A stretch of DNA of 64,000 nucleotides from Algoriphagus sp. (GCA_018336015.1 JAGXQZ010000011.1:1-64000); one strand, 5' to 3'; counted from the first letter of the stretch, positions 16,899-25,333 are shown. Notes: generated by a model from the sequence alone, not told the origin. Program-made: numbers and translations.

Positions 16899-18911
16899 GT
16901 GAGCCAAAAACCGCTACAAATCCTTTCCGACGAAGCCTGGCTAGAGCCCTTTGCACCTGCTATTACCCGTCGGTTTGAACAGTTCCAATCCGCCATCCGC
17001 ACCATCAATGACTATTCCGGCAGTATCCTGGAGTTTGCCCGGATGCACGAGTACTATGGCATCCACTTCGACAAAATCCGCAACGGCTGGATCTATCGGG
17101 AGTGGGCACCGGCTGCCAAGGCCCTGTTTCTCATGGGGGACTTCAACTGGTGGGACCGAAATTCCCATCCCCTAAAAAAGAATCATCGCGGGGATTGGGA
17201 GATTTTCCTTCCCTTTGACCCATACCACCACACCTTTATCCACGGCAGCAAGATCAAGGTTCGGGTCATCGGGGCTAACGATACCGATCTCGACCGGATT
17301 CCTGCTTACATCCGAAGGGTAATTCAGGACGAAAAAACCCACGACTTTGCCGGGCAACTCTGGTTTCCCGAACGTGATTTTGCTTGGACAGACCAGCATT
17401 TTTCCCTGAAAGAAGCGGCTCAAATGCCCCTGATCTACGAATGCCACGTGGGCATGGCCCAGGAAAAACTTGGAGTCGGGACCTATAAAGAATTCGAAGA
17501 ACTCATCCTCCCGCGTATCAAAGCCGGGGGCTACAATGCCATTCAGATGATGGCCGTGATGGAGCACCCCTACTACGGTTCCTTCGGCTATCACGTATCC
17601 AATTTCTTTGCGCCTTCTTCCCGCTTTGGGACGCCGGAAGAGCTAAAAAGCCTGATCAACACCGCCCATGAAATGGGTACTGCGGTGATTATGGACATCG
17701 TGCATTCCCATGCGGTGAAAAACGTCCTAGAAGGCCTCAATGAATTTGACGGAAGTGCCGATCAATACTTCCATCCCGGCGCAAGAGGATACCACGAAGG
17801 TTGGGATTCCAAGCTCTTCAACTACGGCAAATGGGAAGTGCAGCAGTTTCTACTCTCCAATATCCGCTACTGGCTAGAGGAATTTCACTTTGACGGGTTC
17901 CGATTCGACGGGGCTACGTCCATGCTCTACCACCACCACGGACACGTGTCCTTTGACTCGGCGGAGAAATACTTCGATGCCGGAGTGGACGAAGAGGCCG
18001 TACTCTATTTTCAGTTGGCTAATACTTTGATCCATGGGTTGAAACCCATGGCCCTATCGATCGCTGAGGAAGTGAGCGGCATGCCGGGACTAAGCCGAAG
18101 AGTCGATGAAGGAGGCTTGGGTTTCAATTTCCGTCTGGCCATGGGGATTCCGGATTTCTGGATCAAGACACTCAAGCACAAGCTGGACGAGCAATGGGAC
18201 ATGTTTGAGCTGTGGCACGAGCTGACCAACCGACCCAAGCTGGAAAAATCCATCGCCTATGCCGAGAGTCACGATCAGGCTTTGGTCGGAGACAAAAGCA
18301 TCGCCTTCTGGCTGATGGACAAGGAAATGTACTTCTCCATGTCGGTCTTGGAGCAAAACCTTGTCGTAGACCGTGGCATCGCCCTGCACAAGCTGATCCG
18401 CATGATCACACTGACCTTGGGTGGTGAGGGCTATCTGAACTTTATCGGCAATGAATTTGGGCATCCGGAGTGGGTGGACTTCCCCCGACTGGGCAACGAC
18501 TGGAGCTACCAATACGCCCGTCGGCAGTGGTCACTCGTGGACACGCATCACCTCCGCTACCGTCAACTCGATCTCTGGGATAAGGTCATGATCCAGCTTG
18601 CCACCGAGCACCAACTCCTCTCCTCCCCTCCCGCCGAGCAACTCTTCCTCGATCCGGACAAGAAGATTTTGGCCTACACCCGTGGGGGATTGATTTTTGT
18701 CTTTTCCTTCCATCCGACCGAGTCCTATTTCGGTTTTCCGATCCGTATGCCTGAGGCAGGAACCTACCATATCCTCGTCAGTTCCGATGAAAAAATCTAC
18801 GGAGGCTTCGAGCGCCTCGACAGGTCCATCGCGTACCCTACCGACAAAGACCAACAGGTACATTTATATGTACCCAATCGGGTGGTGATGGTGATGGAGA
18901 GGAAAGAGTAG
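16899..18911 (+). CDS. glgB: 1,4-alpha-glucan branching enzyme, GH13_8 type
   Basis: This 670-residue cytoplasmic enzyme makes alpha-1,6 branches in glycogen. The N-terminal part (about residues 60-140, GWIYREWAPAAKALFLMGDF) is a CBM48-like module, followed by a GH13 barrel with MDIVHSHAVKN (about 265), the nucleophile region FRFDGATSML (Asp about 337), SIAEEVSGMPG (acid Glu about 390) and YAESHDQAL (about 455). Length and motifs match the eukaryote-like GH13_8 group. The start is a GTG at 16899, 42 bp after the repeat block, with no clear ribosome site. The coding sequence is visibly richer in G/C and C-ending codons than its neighbours, and no other glycogen gene is near, so acquisition by transfer is possible. 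Confidence 0.95.
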   Translation: MSQKPLQILSDEAWLEPFAPAITRRFEQFQSAIRTINDYSGSILEFARMHEYYGIHFDKIRNGWIYREWAPAAKALFLMGDFNWWDRNSHPLKKNHRGDWEIFLPFDPYHHTFIHGSKIKVRVIGANDTDLDRIPAYIRRVIQDEKTHDFAGQLWFPERDFAWTDQHFSLKEAAQMPLIYECHVGMAQEKLGVGTYKEFEELILPRIKAGGYNAIQMMAVMEHPYYGSFGYHVSNFFAPSSRFGTPEELKSLINTAHEMGTAVIMDIVHSHAVKNVLEGLNEFDGSADQYFHPGARGYHEGWDSKLFNYGKWEVQQFLLSNIRYWLEEFHFDGFRFDGATSMLYHHHGHVSFDSAEKYFDAGVDEEAVLYFQLANTLIHGLKPMALSIAEEVSGMPGLSRRVDEGGLGFNFRLAMGIPDFWIKTLKHKLDEQWDMFELWHELTNRPKLEKSIAYAESHDQALVGDKSIAFWLMDKEMYFSMSVLEQNLVVDRGIALHKLIRMITLTLGGEGYLNFIGNEFGHPEWVDFPRLGNDWSYQYARRQWSLVDTHHLRYRQLDLWDKVMIQLATEHQLLSSPPAEQLFLDPDKKILAYTRGGLIFVFSFHPTESYFGFPIRMPEAGTYHILVSSDEKIYGGFERLDRSIAYPTDKDQQVHLYVPNRVVMVMERKE

Positions 18912-19014
18912 ATTCTACAGATCTTAAAAAAAATCAAGAGAGTGACCTTAATTGATTATTAATTTGATTCTTAAAAATCAATCGATCACAAACCATGAAA
19001 AATCAATTGTCGCA

Positions 19015-19377
19015 ATGAATTTCACAAAACTAGTCCCCAGTGTTTTTTATACCGATCTATCAGACGGACTTAAACTATTTGTGGACTGTCTCCAATTTGC
19101 AATCGTACACAAAGACTTACATACTGCACAACCTTATTGTGTTTTAAACAAGGACGGTATCAGTCTAATGGTTTTTCAAGATGAAAGATTAGCTAAAGAA
19201 CATCATCCAGAACTTCGGCTAGTCACTGAAAATATTGAGGAAGTTTTTAAAAAAATAACCAATTCACACCCTCATCTTCTTCATCCAAATCTAAACAAAA
19301 TTACACTTAGGCCTTGGGGAGCTAAAGAGTTTGCAATCTTGGATAATCAATTAGGGATTAGATTTCAACAATGGTAA
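19015..19377 (+). CDS. Small VOC (glyoxalase/bleomycin-resistance-like) protein
   Basis: This is a 120-residue single-domain protein. The pattern FTKLVPSVFYTDLSDGLKLF, then LVTENIEEVFKKI and the ending LRPWGAKEFAILDNQLGIRF is typical of VOC proteins: paired beta-alpha-beta-beta-beta units with the closing R-W-G-x-x-E-F-A-I-x-D motif. The frame is open from 18952, but the domain begins at the ATG at 19015, and the 21 extra residues look unrelated. The substrate is unknown. It lies alone between glgB and the AraC gene. Confidence 0.75.
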   Translation: MNFTKLVPSVFYTDLSDGLKLFVDCLQFAIVHKDLHTAQPYCVLNKDGISLMVFQDERLAKEHHPELRLVTENIEEVFKKITNSHPHLLHPNLNKITLRPWGAKEFAILDNQLGIRFQQW

Positions 19378-19522
19378 TTGTTGGGATTAAGGATTAACCC
19401 TTGAATTACGATTGTTGCGCATTACAATTTTTCAGATCGATACTTGATTAATCCCCGCTAGGCGTAGGTTCTACTCAGTCTCATTGAAGTTCAAGTAGTC
19501 GCCCACATGGGCAATCGGTAGA

Positions 19523-20377
19523 TCAAACACCTTGTAAGTCCTTCTTGACTTCCACCACGCCAAATGCACGCTCGGGAGCTTGCATGTCAAGTTCATAAAA
19601 ACCGGTTGGGCTCATGCCGGTAAAATACTTGTAGTCCTTGGCCAGATGCTGGTAGTCATAATAACCACAAGCCAAGGCAATACTCAACCAATCCAACTGA
19701 GGGTTGGCATTTTTCATGAAAAACGCCTTTTCAAAGCGTACCACTTTGTCAAACAGCTTTGGACCAATACCGATGCGCTCTGTGAATTTCCGATGAAACT
19801 GACGGCTACTCAGGCAGGCCTCGCTCGCTAATCGATCGACCGACATCCCAACCGTGCTATTCAAAATCAGCCCACTAATCCTGTCTATCCCGCTGATAGG
19901 GGACCGTGCTTTGTTGATTGCTCTTTCCAAAAACCGCTCAGCAAGGCATATCGCTTCTTCAATTGAATTACTGTTGGACATTTGTTCATGGGTAGCTCTT
20001 ATTTCACTCCCCCATATGGCTTCTGCGTCAATGACTTTATTGGTGATCTCTGATACAGGAATGCCTGTCAGAAGATACAATGCAGAGGGTTGCAGCACGA
20101 TCTGCACAGCCCAAAAATCCCTCCCGATACAGCGCTTGGTCACCACGGTATGCTGCCCCGTCAGCGTACACCTTGGGTGCAAGGCAAGACGGTCACTGTC
20201 CAGATAAACCACATCCTGAAGGTCCCTAAGATAAAATACCAAACAAGTCTCAGGCCTCGGCGCATAAACCTTTGCAGGAATAATGTCAGTTGGGCAAAAT
20301 TGAAACCTGATCACCTGATGCTTCCTGACAAAGTCTCTTAGCGATGGGCTTGGCAAAAAATCCTGAAGAATCATCAT
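19523..20377 (-). CDS. AraC-family transcriptional regulator
   Basis: This 284-residue protein has a C-terminal pair of helix-turn-helix motifs (about residues 165-260: RLASEACLSSRQFHRKFTE, then IALACGYYDYQHLAKDYKYF and FTGMSPTGFYELD), the AraC DNA-binding signature. The N-terminal 150 residues are a cupin-like effector region typical of DUF6597-type AraC proteins (FLPSPSLRDFVRKHQVIRF, CTLTGQHTVVTKR). It begins 4 bp after the stop of the cupin gene, so the two form an operon and it probably responds to the cupin's substrate or product. Confidence 0.9.
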   Translation of the reverse strand: MMILQDFLPSPSLRDFVRKHQVIRFQFCPTDIIPAKVYAPRPETCLVFYLRDLQDVVYLDSDRLALHPRCTLTGQHTVVTKRCIGRDFWAVQIVLQPSALYLLTGIPVSEITNKVIDAEAIWGSEIRATHEQMSNSNSIEEAICLAERFLERAINKARSPISGIDRISGLILNSTVGMSVDRLASEACLSSRQFHRKFTERIGIGPKLFDKVVRFEKAFFMKNANPQLDWLSIALACGYYDYQHLAKDYKYFTGMSPTGFYELDMQAPERAFGVVEVKKDLQGV

Positions 20378-20381
20378 ATCA

Positions 20382-20936
20382 TCATTTTAAGGTCAAGGGT
20401 GGTCCCACGTTTTTCATCCCATGGTCAAGGGAAATCTTTTTTGCTTCCTCCTCTGTCGGTGCTCTACCGAGGTCATGCATGGTCTGAAAAAACTCTTCCA
20501 TTTTAAAAGCCGGCTGCAGGAAATAGACCAACTTACCACGGTCTGAGGTCTGAATCCAGGTATGTGCAATATTTCTGGGGAGGAAAATTGTGTCACCTGC
20601 AACAAGCTCATAGAAATCCTCTCCCAATTGAAAGCGGAATGTTCCTTCCACCACGTAGAAAACCTCATCTTGCTCCAGATGGACATGAAGTGCAGGACCG
20701 GTCTTTTCTACTCCAATATACTCAAATACAGACAACTGCCCGTCAGTATCCTTGGAGGAAATCTTGAGATCGTTGGGATTTATTCCCCTAAAGGGCGTAT
20801 GCTTACCAAACCTTGCTTCGCCTGATTTCACTAAAAATCCTTCATCTCCTTCAGTTTTATGAGATGGAAATGCCATAAGATCAGATCCAAAAGCCGCTAA
20901 TGCGGTCGATGTCATTAGAAATTTTCTTCGTTTCAT
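20382..20936 (-). CDS. Tat-exported single-domain cupin
   Basis: The 184-residue protein starts MKRRKFLMTSTALAAFGSD, a twin-arginine-type signal, so it is probably folded with its metal before export. The cupin barrel carries the metal motif GPALHVHLEQDEVFYVVEG (two His and a Glu) and a second motif GDTIFLPRNIAHTWIQ with the last His. This resembles quercetinase-like or germin-like dioxygenases and isomerases; the reaction is unknown. The frame reaches an ATG at 20963, but a -7 box covers that site (20961-20968) and the Tat signal begins at 20936, so 20936 is chosen. It is the first gene of a two-gene operon with the AraC regulator. Confidence 0.85.
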   Translation of the reverse strand: MKRRKFLMTSTALAAFGSDLMAFPSHKTEGDEGFLVKSGEARFGKHTPFRGINPNDLKISSKDTDGQLSVFEYIGVEKTGPALHVHLEQDEVFYVVEGTFRFQLGEDFYELVAGDTIFLPRNIAHTWIQTSDRGKLVYFLQPAFKMEEFFQTMHDLGRAPTEEEAKKISLDHGMKNVGPPLTLK

Positions 20937-20960
20937 GGTTGATGTTGAGTAGGTATTAGA

Positions 20961-20968
20961 CAAAAGTA
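20961..20968 (-). promoter_or_regulatory. -7 box of the cupin-AraC operon
   Basis: The minus strand reads TACTTTTG, a match to TAnnTTTG, 24 bp before the ATG at 20936. No TTG sits at the expected -33 distance. It supports the shorter cupin start. Confidence 0.5.
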
Positions 20969-21021
20969 CCTTTGCCCAAAACCAGCATAGTGGTAAAAAT
21001 CGGACATTGTTGCTTTAAATC

Positions 21022-21150
21022 TCGCCCACCTTAGGAGTAATCTCTCCTCCGAACTTTTAAAGTTCAAGTTGGGACTTAGCGTAGCTTTCGCCCCTAGGAG
21101 TAGTCTATTCTCAGCACCTTTGAAGTGCAATTTTGCGCTGGGTGAAGTTT
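21022..21150. repeat. Two-unit intergenic repeat of about 66 bp
   Basis: Two related units begin with TCGCCC at 21022 and 21088. Each has a TAGGAGTA(A/G)TCT segment, a short CTTTNAAAG-like or CTTTGAAG motif and a GGGACTTAGCG or GCGCTGGGTG tail. The second unit is diverged. A 94-codon frame runs across both on the minus strand, but its internal repetition simply mirrors the DNA repeat, so I do not call it a gene. This is probably an extragenic element present elsewhere in the genome. Confidence 0.7.
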
Positions 21151-21231
21151 GCGATTTCACCCTACTATCTATACCAATTTGCAATTGACAAAAGTTCTTA
21201 AATTTCGAAGAATCCACTTCAATCCTTCATC

Positions 21232-21789
21232 ATGTCTAGCAACAGGTACTCCGCATCCACATACGCCAAGTGTGCAGTTTTACTGCTGATCATGGCATGC
21301 ACCTTTTTTCAAATCCAATTTGCCAAAGCTCAAAGTCAGGAAGCCCCAAAAACCACTGGCTTTGGATTGCACGGTGGAATCAATGCAGGAATCCTCAGTG
21401 GCGGTGGCGGACCCAGCTTTTCCATCCATTATGCAGGTCGGAGGGACAAGGTCATCCAGCTGGAATCCCAACTTCTTTTTGATTACCATTCAGGCAAGAC
21501 TTTTCTCAGTGGCTATGATCAAAAAAACACCGGGTTGGGACTGGTAGCCGGGATCAGGGTTAACTTCCTGCCTGAAAAAAAATGGAATCCCTCCCTGTTT
21601 CTGATGCCCGGGTTGATGTACAGCTCGAGGACAATTTCCCGGCCGACCGACCCCATGCAACAGGGTATTTCAGGCGCAATCAGCACCGGAATTTCCTCCC
21701 TTATTCACCAAAAACACATGATCAGCATCGGTACCCATGGGGGAGCCTACATTTCCTCCATCTTCCTGAAATACGGATACTGGTTTTAA
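21232..21789 (+). CDS. Predicted small outer-membrane beta-barrel protein
   Basis: This 185-residue protein has a signal peptide (hydrophobic CAVLLLIMACTFFQIQFAKA, cleavage near AQ). Alternating hydrophobic strands follow (GFGLHGGINAGIL, VIQLESQLLFDY, LGLVAGIRVNFLP), and it ends in an aromatic residue (LKYGYWF), as barrel proteins usually do. The size would allow an 8-stranded barrel of the outer-membrane porin-like kind. No specific family is recognised. It stands alone with a repeat element upstream. Confidence 0.7.
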   Translation: MSSNRYSASTYAKCAVLLLIMACTFFQIQFAKAQSQEAPKTTGFGLHGGINAGILSGGGGPSFSIHYAGRRDKVIQLESQLLFDYHSGKTFLSGYDQKNTGLGLVAGIRVNFLPEKKWNPSLFLMPGLMYSSRTISRPTDPMQQGISGAISTGISSLIHQKHMISIGTHGGAYISSIFLKYGYWF

Positions 21790-21912
21790 GGATTCAGGGC
21801 AGATTTTCTTTTAAAGCAACGCAGCTCCGGAGCGAGATATACCCATGTTTTCCATAAAAAGATTTCATGGAAGATTCATTTTTGATTGGTGAGAATCCCC
21901 GAATTCCAAAAA

Positions 21913-21920
21913 TATATTTG
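21913..21920 (+). promoter_or_regulatory. Possible -7 box of the THI5-like gene
   Basis: TATATTTG matches TAnnTTTG, 35 bp before the ATG at 21956. The nearest TTG (21886-21888) is 24 bp upstream instead of about 19, so this is only a partial promoter match. Confidence 0.4.
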
Positions 21921-21955
21921 CGGCCAAAACACCCTTTGACCCAAATCTAACTCAC

Positions 21956-22867
21956 ATGCAAACCCTCAAAATTGCCCTTGACTGGACACCAAACGTCAAT
22001 CACATCGGGCTCTTTGTAGCCAAGGAACTCGGATTTTACTCAGCTCAAGGCATACAATTGGAGCTGCTGAATCCATTGGATGATCACTACCAAGTGACTC
22101 CCGGCAAAAAGCTGGAACTCGACCAAGCCGATTTTTCCATTGCTCCTTTTGAGACGGTGATCAGTCTCAACAACAAAGCAAATCAGGTGGATGCGGTGGC
22201 CATCTATGCCATACTACAGCAGGATTTGAGTTGCGTGGTATCCCTAGGCGACTCGCCTGTCCGTACGATGAAAGATCTTGACGGGCGGATCTATGCTTCC
22301 TACAAAGCCCGATACGAAGATCACATCATCCAGGAGATGGTGAAAAATGCTGGCGGAACCGGACAAATCCAACTCAGTTACCCTGAGAAGCTGGGCATTT
22401 GGAATACCCTATTGACGGGAAAAGCTGATGCGACCTGGATTTTTGATAACTGGGAAGGTGTGGAAGCAGCCACAAAAAACATCACCCTGAATAAGTTTTA
22501 CCTGAAGGACTACGACATCCCTTATGGCTATTCCCCGGTAATTTTCACCAAAAAGGAGAAAATGAATCAGCACCTGGATGCTTATACCCGTTTTATCAGA
22601 GCCACTCAACTCGGCTATCAGTTTGCCGTGGAAAATCCGGAAAAAGCAGTCGCGCTTCTTCATCCCCACCTCACTCCTTACGATCAGCAGGCGGTGGATT
22701 TGCATCGTGCACTGGAGCTTTCGAGTCCCTATTTTGCAGAAAATGGAAATTTCGGACCTATGAATCCTACTCGGGTTAGGGCATTTTTGGAATGGTTGGT
22801 AGAAAAAAACTTAGAGAAATCTGTCATTCTTAACCAAGAGCTTTTTACCAATAGCTTGGTTTGCTAA
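21956..22867 (+). CDS. THI5/NMT1-like (ThiY-type) protein without a signal peptide
   Basis: This 303-residue protein of the NMT1/THI5 fold starts directly with LKIALDWTPNVNHIGLFVAK, the family signature, and continues with QADFSIAPFETVI, DLDGRIYASYKA and GKADATWIFDNWEG. Family members are either ABC-transporter binding proteins for thiamine precursors (ThiY) or the THI5 enzyme that makes the pyrimidine. Here there is no signal peptide or lipobox and no permease or ATPase gene nearby. The cysteine cluster of yeast-type THI5 is also missing; the only Cys are in DLSCVVSLG and at the C-terminus. So it is either a cytoplasmic ligand-binding protein or an unusual THI5-like enzyme. It appears monocistronic. 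Confidence 0.85.
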   Translation: MQTLKIALDWTPNVNHIGLFVAKELGFYSAQGIQLELLNPLDDHYQVTPGKKLELDQADFSIAPFETVISLNNKANQVDAVAIYAILQQDLSCVVSLGDSPVRTMKDLDGRIYASYKARYEDHIIQEMVKNAGGTGQIQLSYPEKLGIWNTLLTGKADATWIFDNWEGVEAATKNITLNKFYLKDYDIPYGYSPVIFTKKEKMNQHLDAYTRFIRATQLGYQFAVENPEKAVALLHPHLTPYDQQAVDLHRALELSSPYFAENGNFGPMNPTRVRAFLEWLVEKNLEKSVILNQELFTNSLVC

Positions 22868-22886
22868 CAGTGCTTCATTTTTATTA

Positions 22887-22913
22887 TTCCCCTTCCATTT
22901 GACGGAAGGGGAA
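22887..22913 (+). terminator. Stem-loop after the THI5-like gene
   Basis: TTCCCCTTCC (22887-22896) pairs with GGAAGGGGAA (22904-22913) around a 7-base loop, 20 bp after the stop. There is no real T run behind it, so it is a strong hairpin but only a possible terminator. Confidence 0.45.
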
Positions 22914-23111
22914 ACTTCTTCCCAAGAGAATTACCTCTTTTCTGATTTTATTGACTTCAAGTAGAACCGAAAATGACTTCAAGGGAAAGGCTCTGTCTCT
23001 TGAAAAGGTGAATGTCTTTTTTAAAAGCAACCATAATTGAAATGAAAAATCGGGTTCACTTCTAATTCGGCATTTCACTTGCATGTATCGGGCTACCTTA
23101 TCAGACTTCCC

Positions 23112-23657
23112 ATGACTTCGTTTTTTCAATCCAAGCGACTTACCTACGCGCTACTTTTAATATACCTGATTTCCTTGGTATGGATTATCGTGTTGAAATT
23201 TAATTTGGTTGCCTACCACGCCGGGGTAGAACGTAGTATCAATTGGATTCCTTTTCCCCGTTTGTTTGGATTACCCGGCCAAGGTGACCGCCATGAACTG
23301 CTGCTCAATGTGCTGATTTTTGTTCCCTATGGATTGTATTCGGGGATTCTTTGGCAAAAGTGGACCTTCCCACGGTTGATACCGGTCTTTCTCACTTCGA
23401 GCTTCCTCTTTGAATCAAGCCAATATTTTCTCAAATATGGAGCCTTTGATGCCACAGATTTGGTCAATAATACCCTTGGCGGAATCTTGGGATGGATTAC
23501 CTATCAAGGCTTGAAAAAGTTGGCAAAAAGCCCCAAGCTGGCAAGGAAATGGGTCAATATCTTCGCATTGATCGGAACGGGGATCATTCTGGGTTTTTTG
23601 TTGTTTCTCAAATTCAACCAGCTGTGGATTTTCCGAATGCAACTCTTAGAGAGTTGA
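23112..23657 (+). CDS. VanZ-like membrane protein
   Basis: This 181-residue integral membrane protein has four hydrophobic spans (RLTYALLLIYLISLVWIIVL, LLLNVLIFVPYGLYSGILW, LIPVFLTSSFLFESSQYF, ALIGTGIILGFLLFLKF). The VanZ motifs are NVLIFVPYG, then SSFLFESSQYF and DATDLVNNTLGGILG. VanZ proteins reduce teicoplanin binding in enterococci, but elsewhere their role is unknown. The frame extends to 23079; I prefer 23112 (MTSFFQSKRL) because the extra 11 residues add nothing to the first span. Confidence 0.85.
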   Translation: MTSFFQSKRLTYALLLIYLISLVWIIVLKFNLVAYHAGVERSINWIPFPRLFGLPGQGDRHELLLNVLIFVPYGLYSGILWQKWTFPRLIPVFLTSSFLFESSQYFLKYGAFDATDLVNNTLGGILGWITYQGLKKLAKSPKLARKWVNIFALIGTGIILGFLLFLKFNQLWIFRMQLLES

Positions 23658-23763
23658 GATTTTAGCTAATCAAAAAGCTATTCCCTAAATCCAAACCGGG
23701 GTAAACTCCGTAAAAGAGCTACCTACTAGGCCAAACCATTCATTTTTAACTTATCAAAAACAC

Positions 23764-24648
23764 ATGTCCAACCTCCAACTCATCATCGAAGAGCGTGCTG
23801 CCGATATCGGCAAGTTTCTGGTAGGCCGCTTGCTCCCCTTTCGCCAAAAGCGCATGATCGGCCCTTTTATTTTCATCGATCACATGGGCCCTGTCAAGCT
23901 GAACGAGCGGGAGCAAATGGATATTTTGCCGCATCCGCACATTGGACTCTCGACTTTGACATTTCTTTTCGAAGGGAGCATCATGCACCGAGACAGCCTG
24001 GGAACTGCTATAGAAATCCAACCCGGCGCGGTGAATTGGATGACCGCAGGAAAAGGAATTGTCCACTCCGAACGCACGCCGGATCACCTGAGAGATTCGG
24101 AAAAAAGCCTCCACGGATTGCAGATTTGGGTGGCTTTGCCAAAGGAACGGGAATTTATGGACCCGGAGTTTTTTCATATCGAAGCCCATCAAATCCCCAC
24201 TTGGACGGAAGGGACTACCCAGTTCAAACTCATTGCAGGGGAAGTCATGGGACATCGCTCCCCTGTCCCGGTCTATAGCCCGCTGTACATGCTGGAGATC
24301 AAAAGTCAGGAAAAGCAAACCCTACACTTGGGTGCGTCTCTTTTTGGAGAAAGTGGCTTATACATTCTGGAAGGCGGCATCCAAAGCGAAGGCAATCACT
24401 TTGGACCCAAGCAAATCCTAGTGGCCAAAGAAAGTTCCCTTTGCGAATTCACCATCGAGGCCAACAGCACGATTTACATTTTCGGAGGCGAGGCATTCCC
24501 GGAAGAGCGTTATATCGACTGGAATTTTGTGGCCACCAGCAAGGAAACGCTTGCAGTAGCTAGGCAAAAATGGAGGAACCAGGAGTTTGACAAGATCCCG
24601 GGAGACAGTGCGGAGTTTGTACCCTACCCGAGTTTTCAAGGCAAGTAA
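23764..24648 (+). CDS. Pirin family protein
   Basis: This 294-residue bicupin has the iron-binding residues at the positions expected from the family: His57 and His59 in LPHPHIGLSTL, His101 and Glu103 in GIVHSERTP. The N-terminal GPFIFIDHMGPV is also typical. Pirins are cytoplasmic; some bacterial members have quercetinase activity and others act as redox-linked regulators, so the role here is open. The C-terminal half is a second cupin-like domain without metal ligands. It is flanked downstream by two direct repeats. Confidence 0.93.
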   Translation: MSNLQLIIEERAADIGKFLVGRLLPFRQKRMIGPFIFIDHMGPVKLNEREQMDILPHPHIGLSTLTFLFEGSIMHRDSLGTAIEIQPGAVNWMTAGKGIVHSERTPDHLRDSEKSLHGLQIWVALPKEREFMDPEFFHIEAHQIPTWTEGTTQFKLIAGEVMGHRSPVPVYSPLYMLEIKSQEKQTLHLGASLFGESGLYILEGGIQSEGNHFGPKQILVAKESSLCEFTIEANSTIYIFGGEAFPEERYIDWNFVATSKETLAVARQKWRNQEFDKIPGDSAEFVPYPSFQGK

Positions 24649-24650
24649 AA

Positions 24651-24806
24651 AAAGTAAGCAGTGGTCAGTCTCAGTGGGCAGGACCCAACGTCATCGCGAG
24701 GAGCAGAACTCCAAGACATGTATTTTTGGAAGGCTCTCCTGCGACGAAGCGATCTTAAAAAGTATGAAAGCTGAAAAAGTAAGCAGTGATCAGTCTCAGT
24801 GGTCAG
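24651..24806. repeat. 31-bp direct repeats bracketing an interspersed element
   Basis: AAAGTAAGCAGTGGTCAGTC is the beginning of a 31-bp unit at 24651-24681, and a copy with two changes lies at 24776-24806. Between them is an element with CGTCATCGCGAGGAGC near its left end and GCGACGAAGCGATCTT at its right. Such CGTCAT-GCGAGG elements are common between genes in Bacteroidota genomes. No gene is seen here. Confidence 0.75.
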
Positions 24807-24840
24807 AAAAACTGCTATCTGAGACTGGTTACTGAACACT

Positions 24841-24890
24841 TTCTCTGCGTTCTCTGCGCCCCTGCCTACCGGAAGGCAGGCCTGCGGTGA
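24841..24890. repeat. Palindrome inserted in a short GC-rich repeat
   Basis: The background element reads TCTCTGCGTTCTCTGCGCC, then CTGCGGTGAA. An uninterrupted copy lies at 25401-25427. Here the 20-bp near-palindrome CCTGCCTACCGGAAGGCAGG (24861-24880) sits inside it. A shortened copy of the palindrome occurs at 46321-46339. This looks like one small repeat inserted into another. Confidence 0.75.
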
Positions 24891-24915
24891 ATTACGATTA
24901 TTCAATAAAAAACCC

Positions 24916-25317
24916 ATGGCAAAAATTACTGCGCGTATCCAAAAAGAACTCTATAAAACAGAGATTCACTCTTCCTCCGGAAATGTCCTGATTGCTGACG
25001 AACCCGAAACCGTGGGAGGTAAAAATCTCGGGTTTTCTCCTACCGAACTGTTAGCCTCCTCTTTGGCTGCCTGTACCAGCGCCACCCTACGAATGTATGC
25101 CGATCGCAAAGGCTGGGATTTGGAAGAAGTAAAACTGGAGGTCAGTCTCGAAGTCAATCGAGAAGACAACAAAACCGAAATCCACCGCAAAATCGAACTC
25201 ATCGGCAACTTAGACCAATCCCAACGCGATCGGATGCTCGCCATCGCCAATGCCTGCCCCATTCACAAAATCCTAAGTGGAACGATAGCTATTAAGACAG
25301 ATTTAAAGGAAAATTAA
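24916..25317 (+). CDS. OsmC/Ohr family peroxidase-like protein
   Basis: This 133-residue protein belongs to the OsmC fold, thiol peroxidases that reduce organic hydroperoxides. The two reactive cysteines are at residue 53 (SLAACTSATLRM) and residue 114 (ANACPIHKIL), and GFSPTELLASSLAAC is the family helix. It starts at the ATG at 24916. Genes for other redox proteins (katG, pirin) lie close by, which suggests a role in peroxide defence, but they are not in one operon. Confidence 0.92.
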   Translation: MAKITARIQKELYKTEIHSSSGNVLIADEPETVGGKNLGFSPTELLASSLAACTSATLRMYADRKGWDLEEVKLEVSLEVNREDNKTEIHRKIELIGNLDQSQRDRMLAIANACPIHKILSGTIAIKTDLKEN

Positions 25318-25333
25318 AAGTTAGATGGATGAA

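Noticed and set aside
20933..21217. 94-codon frame upstream of the cupin, minus strand
   Set aside because: It reads through a two-unit repeat and its internal repetition mirrors the DNA; no start signal or family.
21790..21955. Possible TPP riboswitch before the THI5-like gene
   Set aside because: No conserved thi-box sequence (CUGAGA region) is visible in the gap.
23746..24318. 190-codon frame antisense to the pirin gene
   Set aside because: Fully inside the pirin gene, with no conserved motif.
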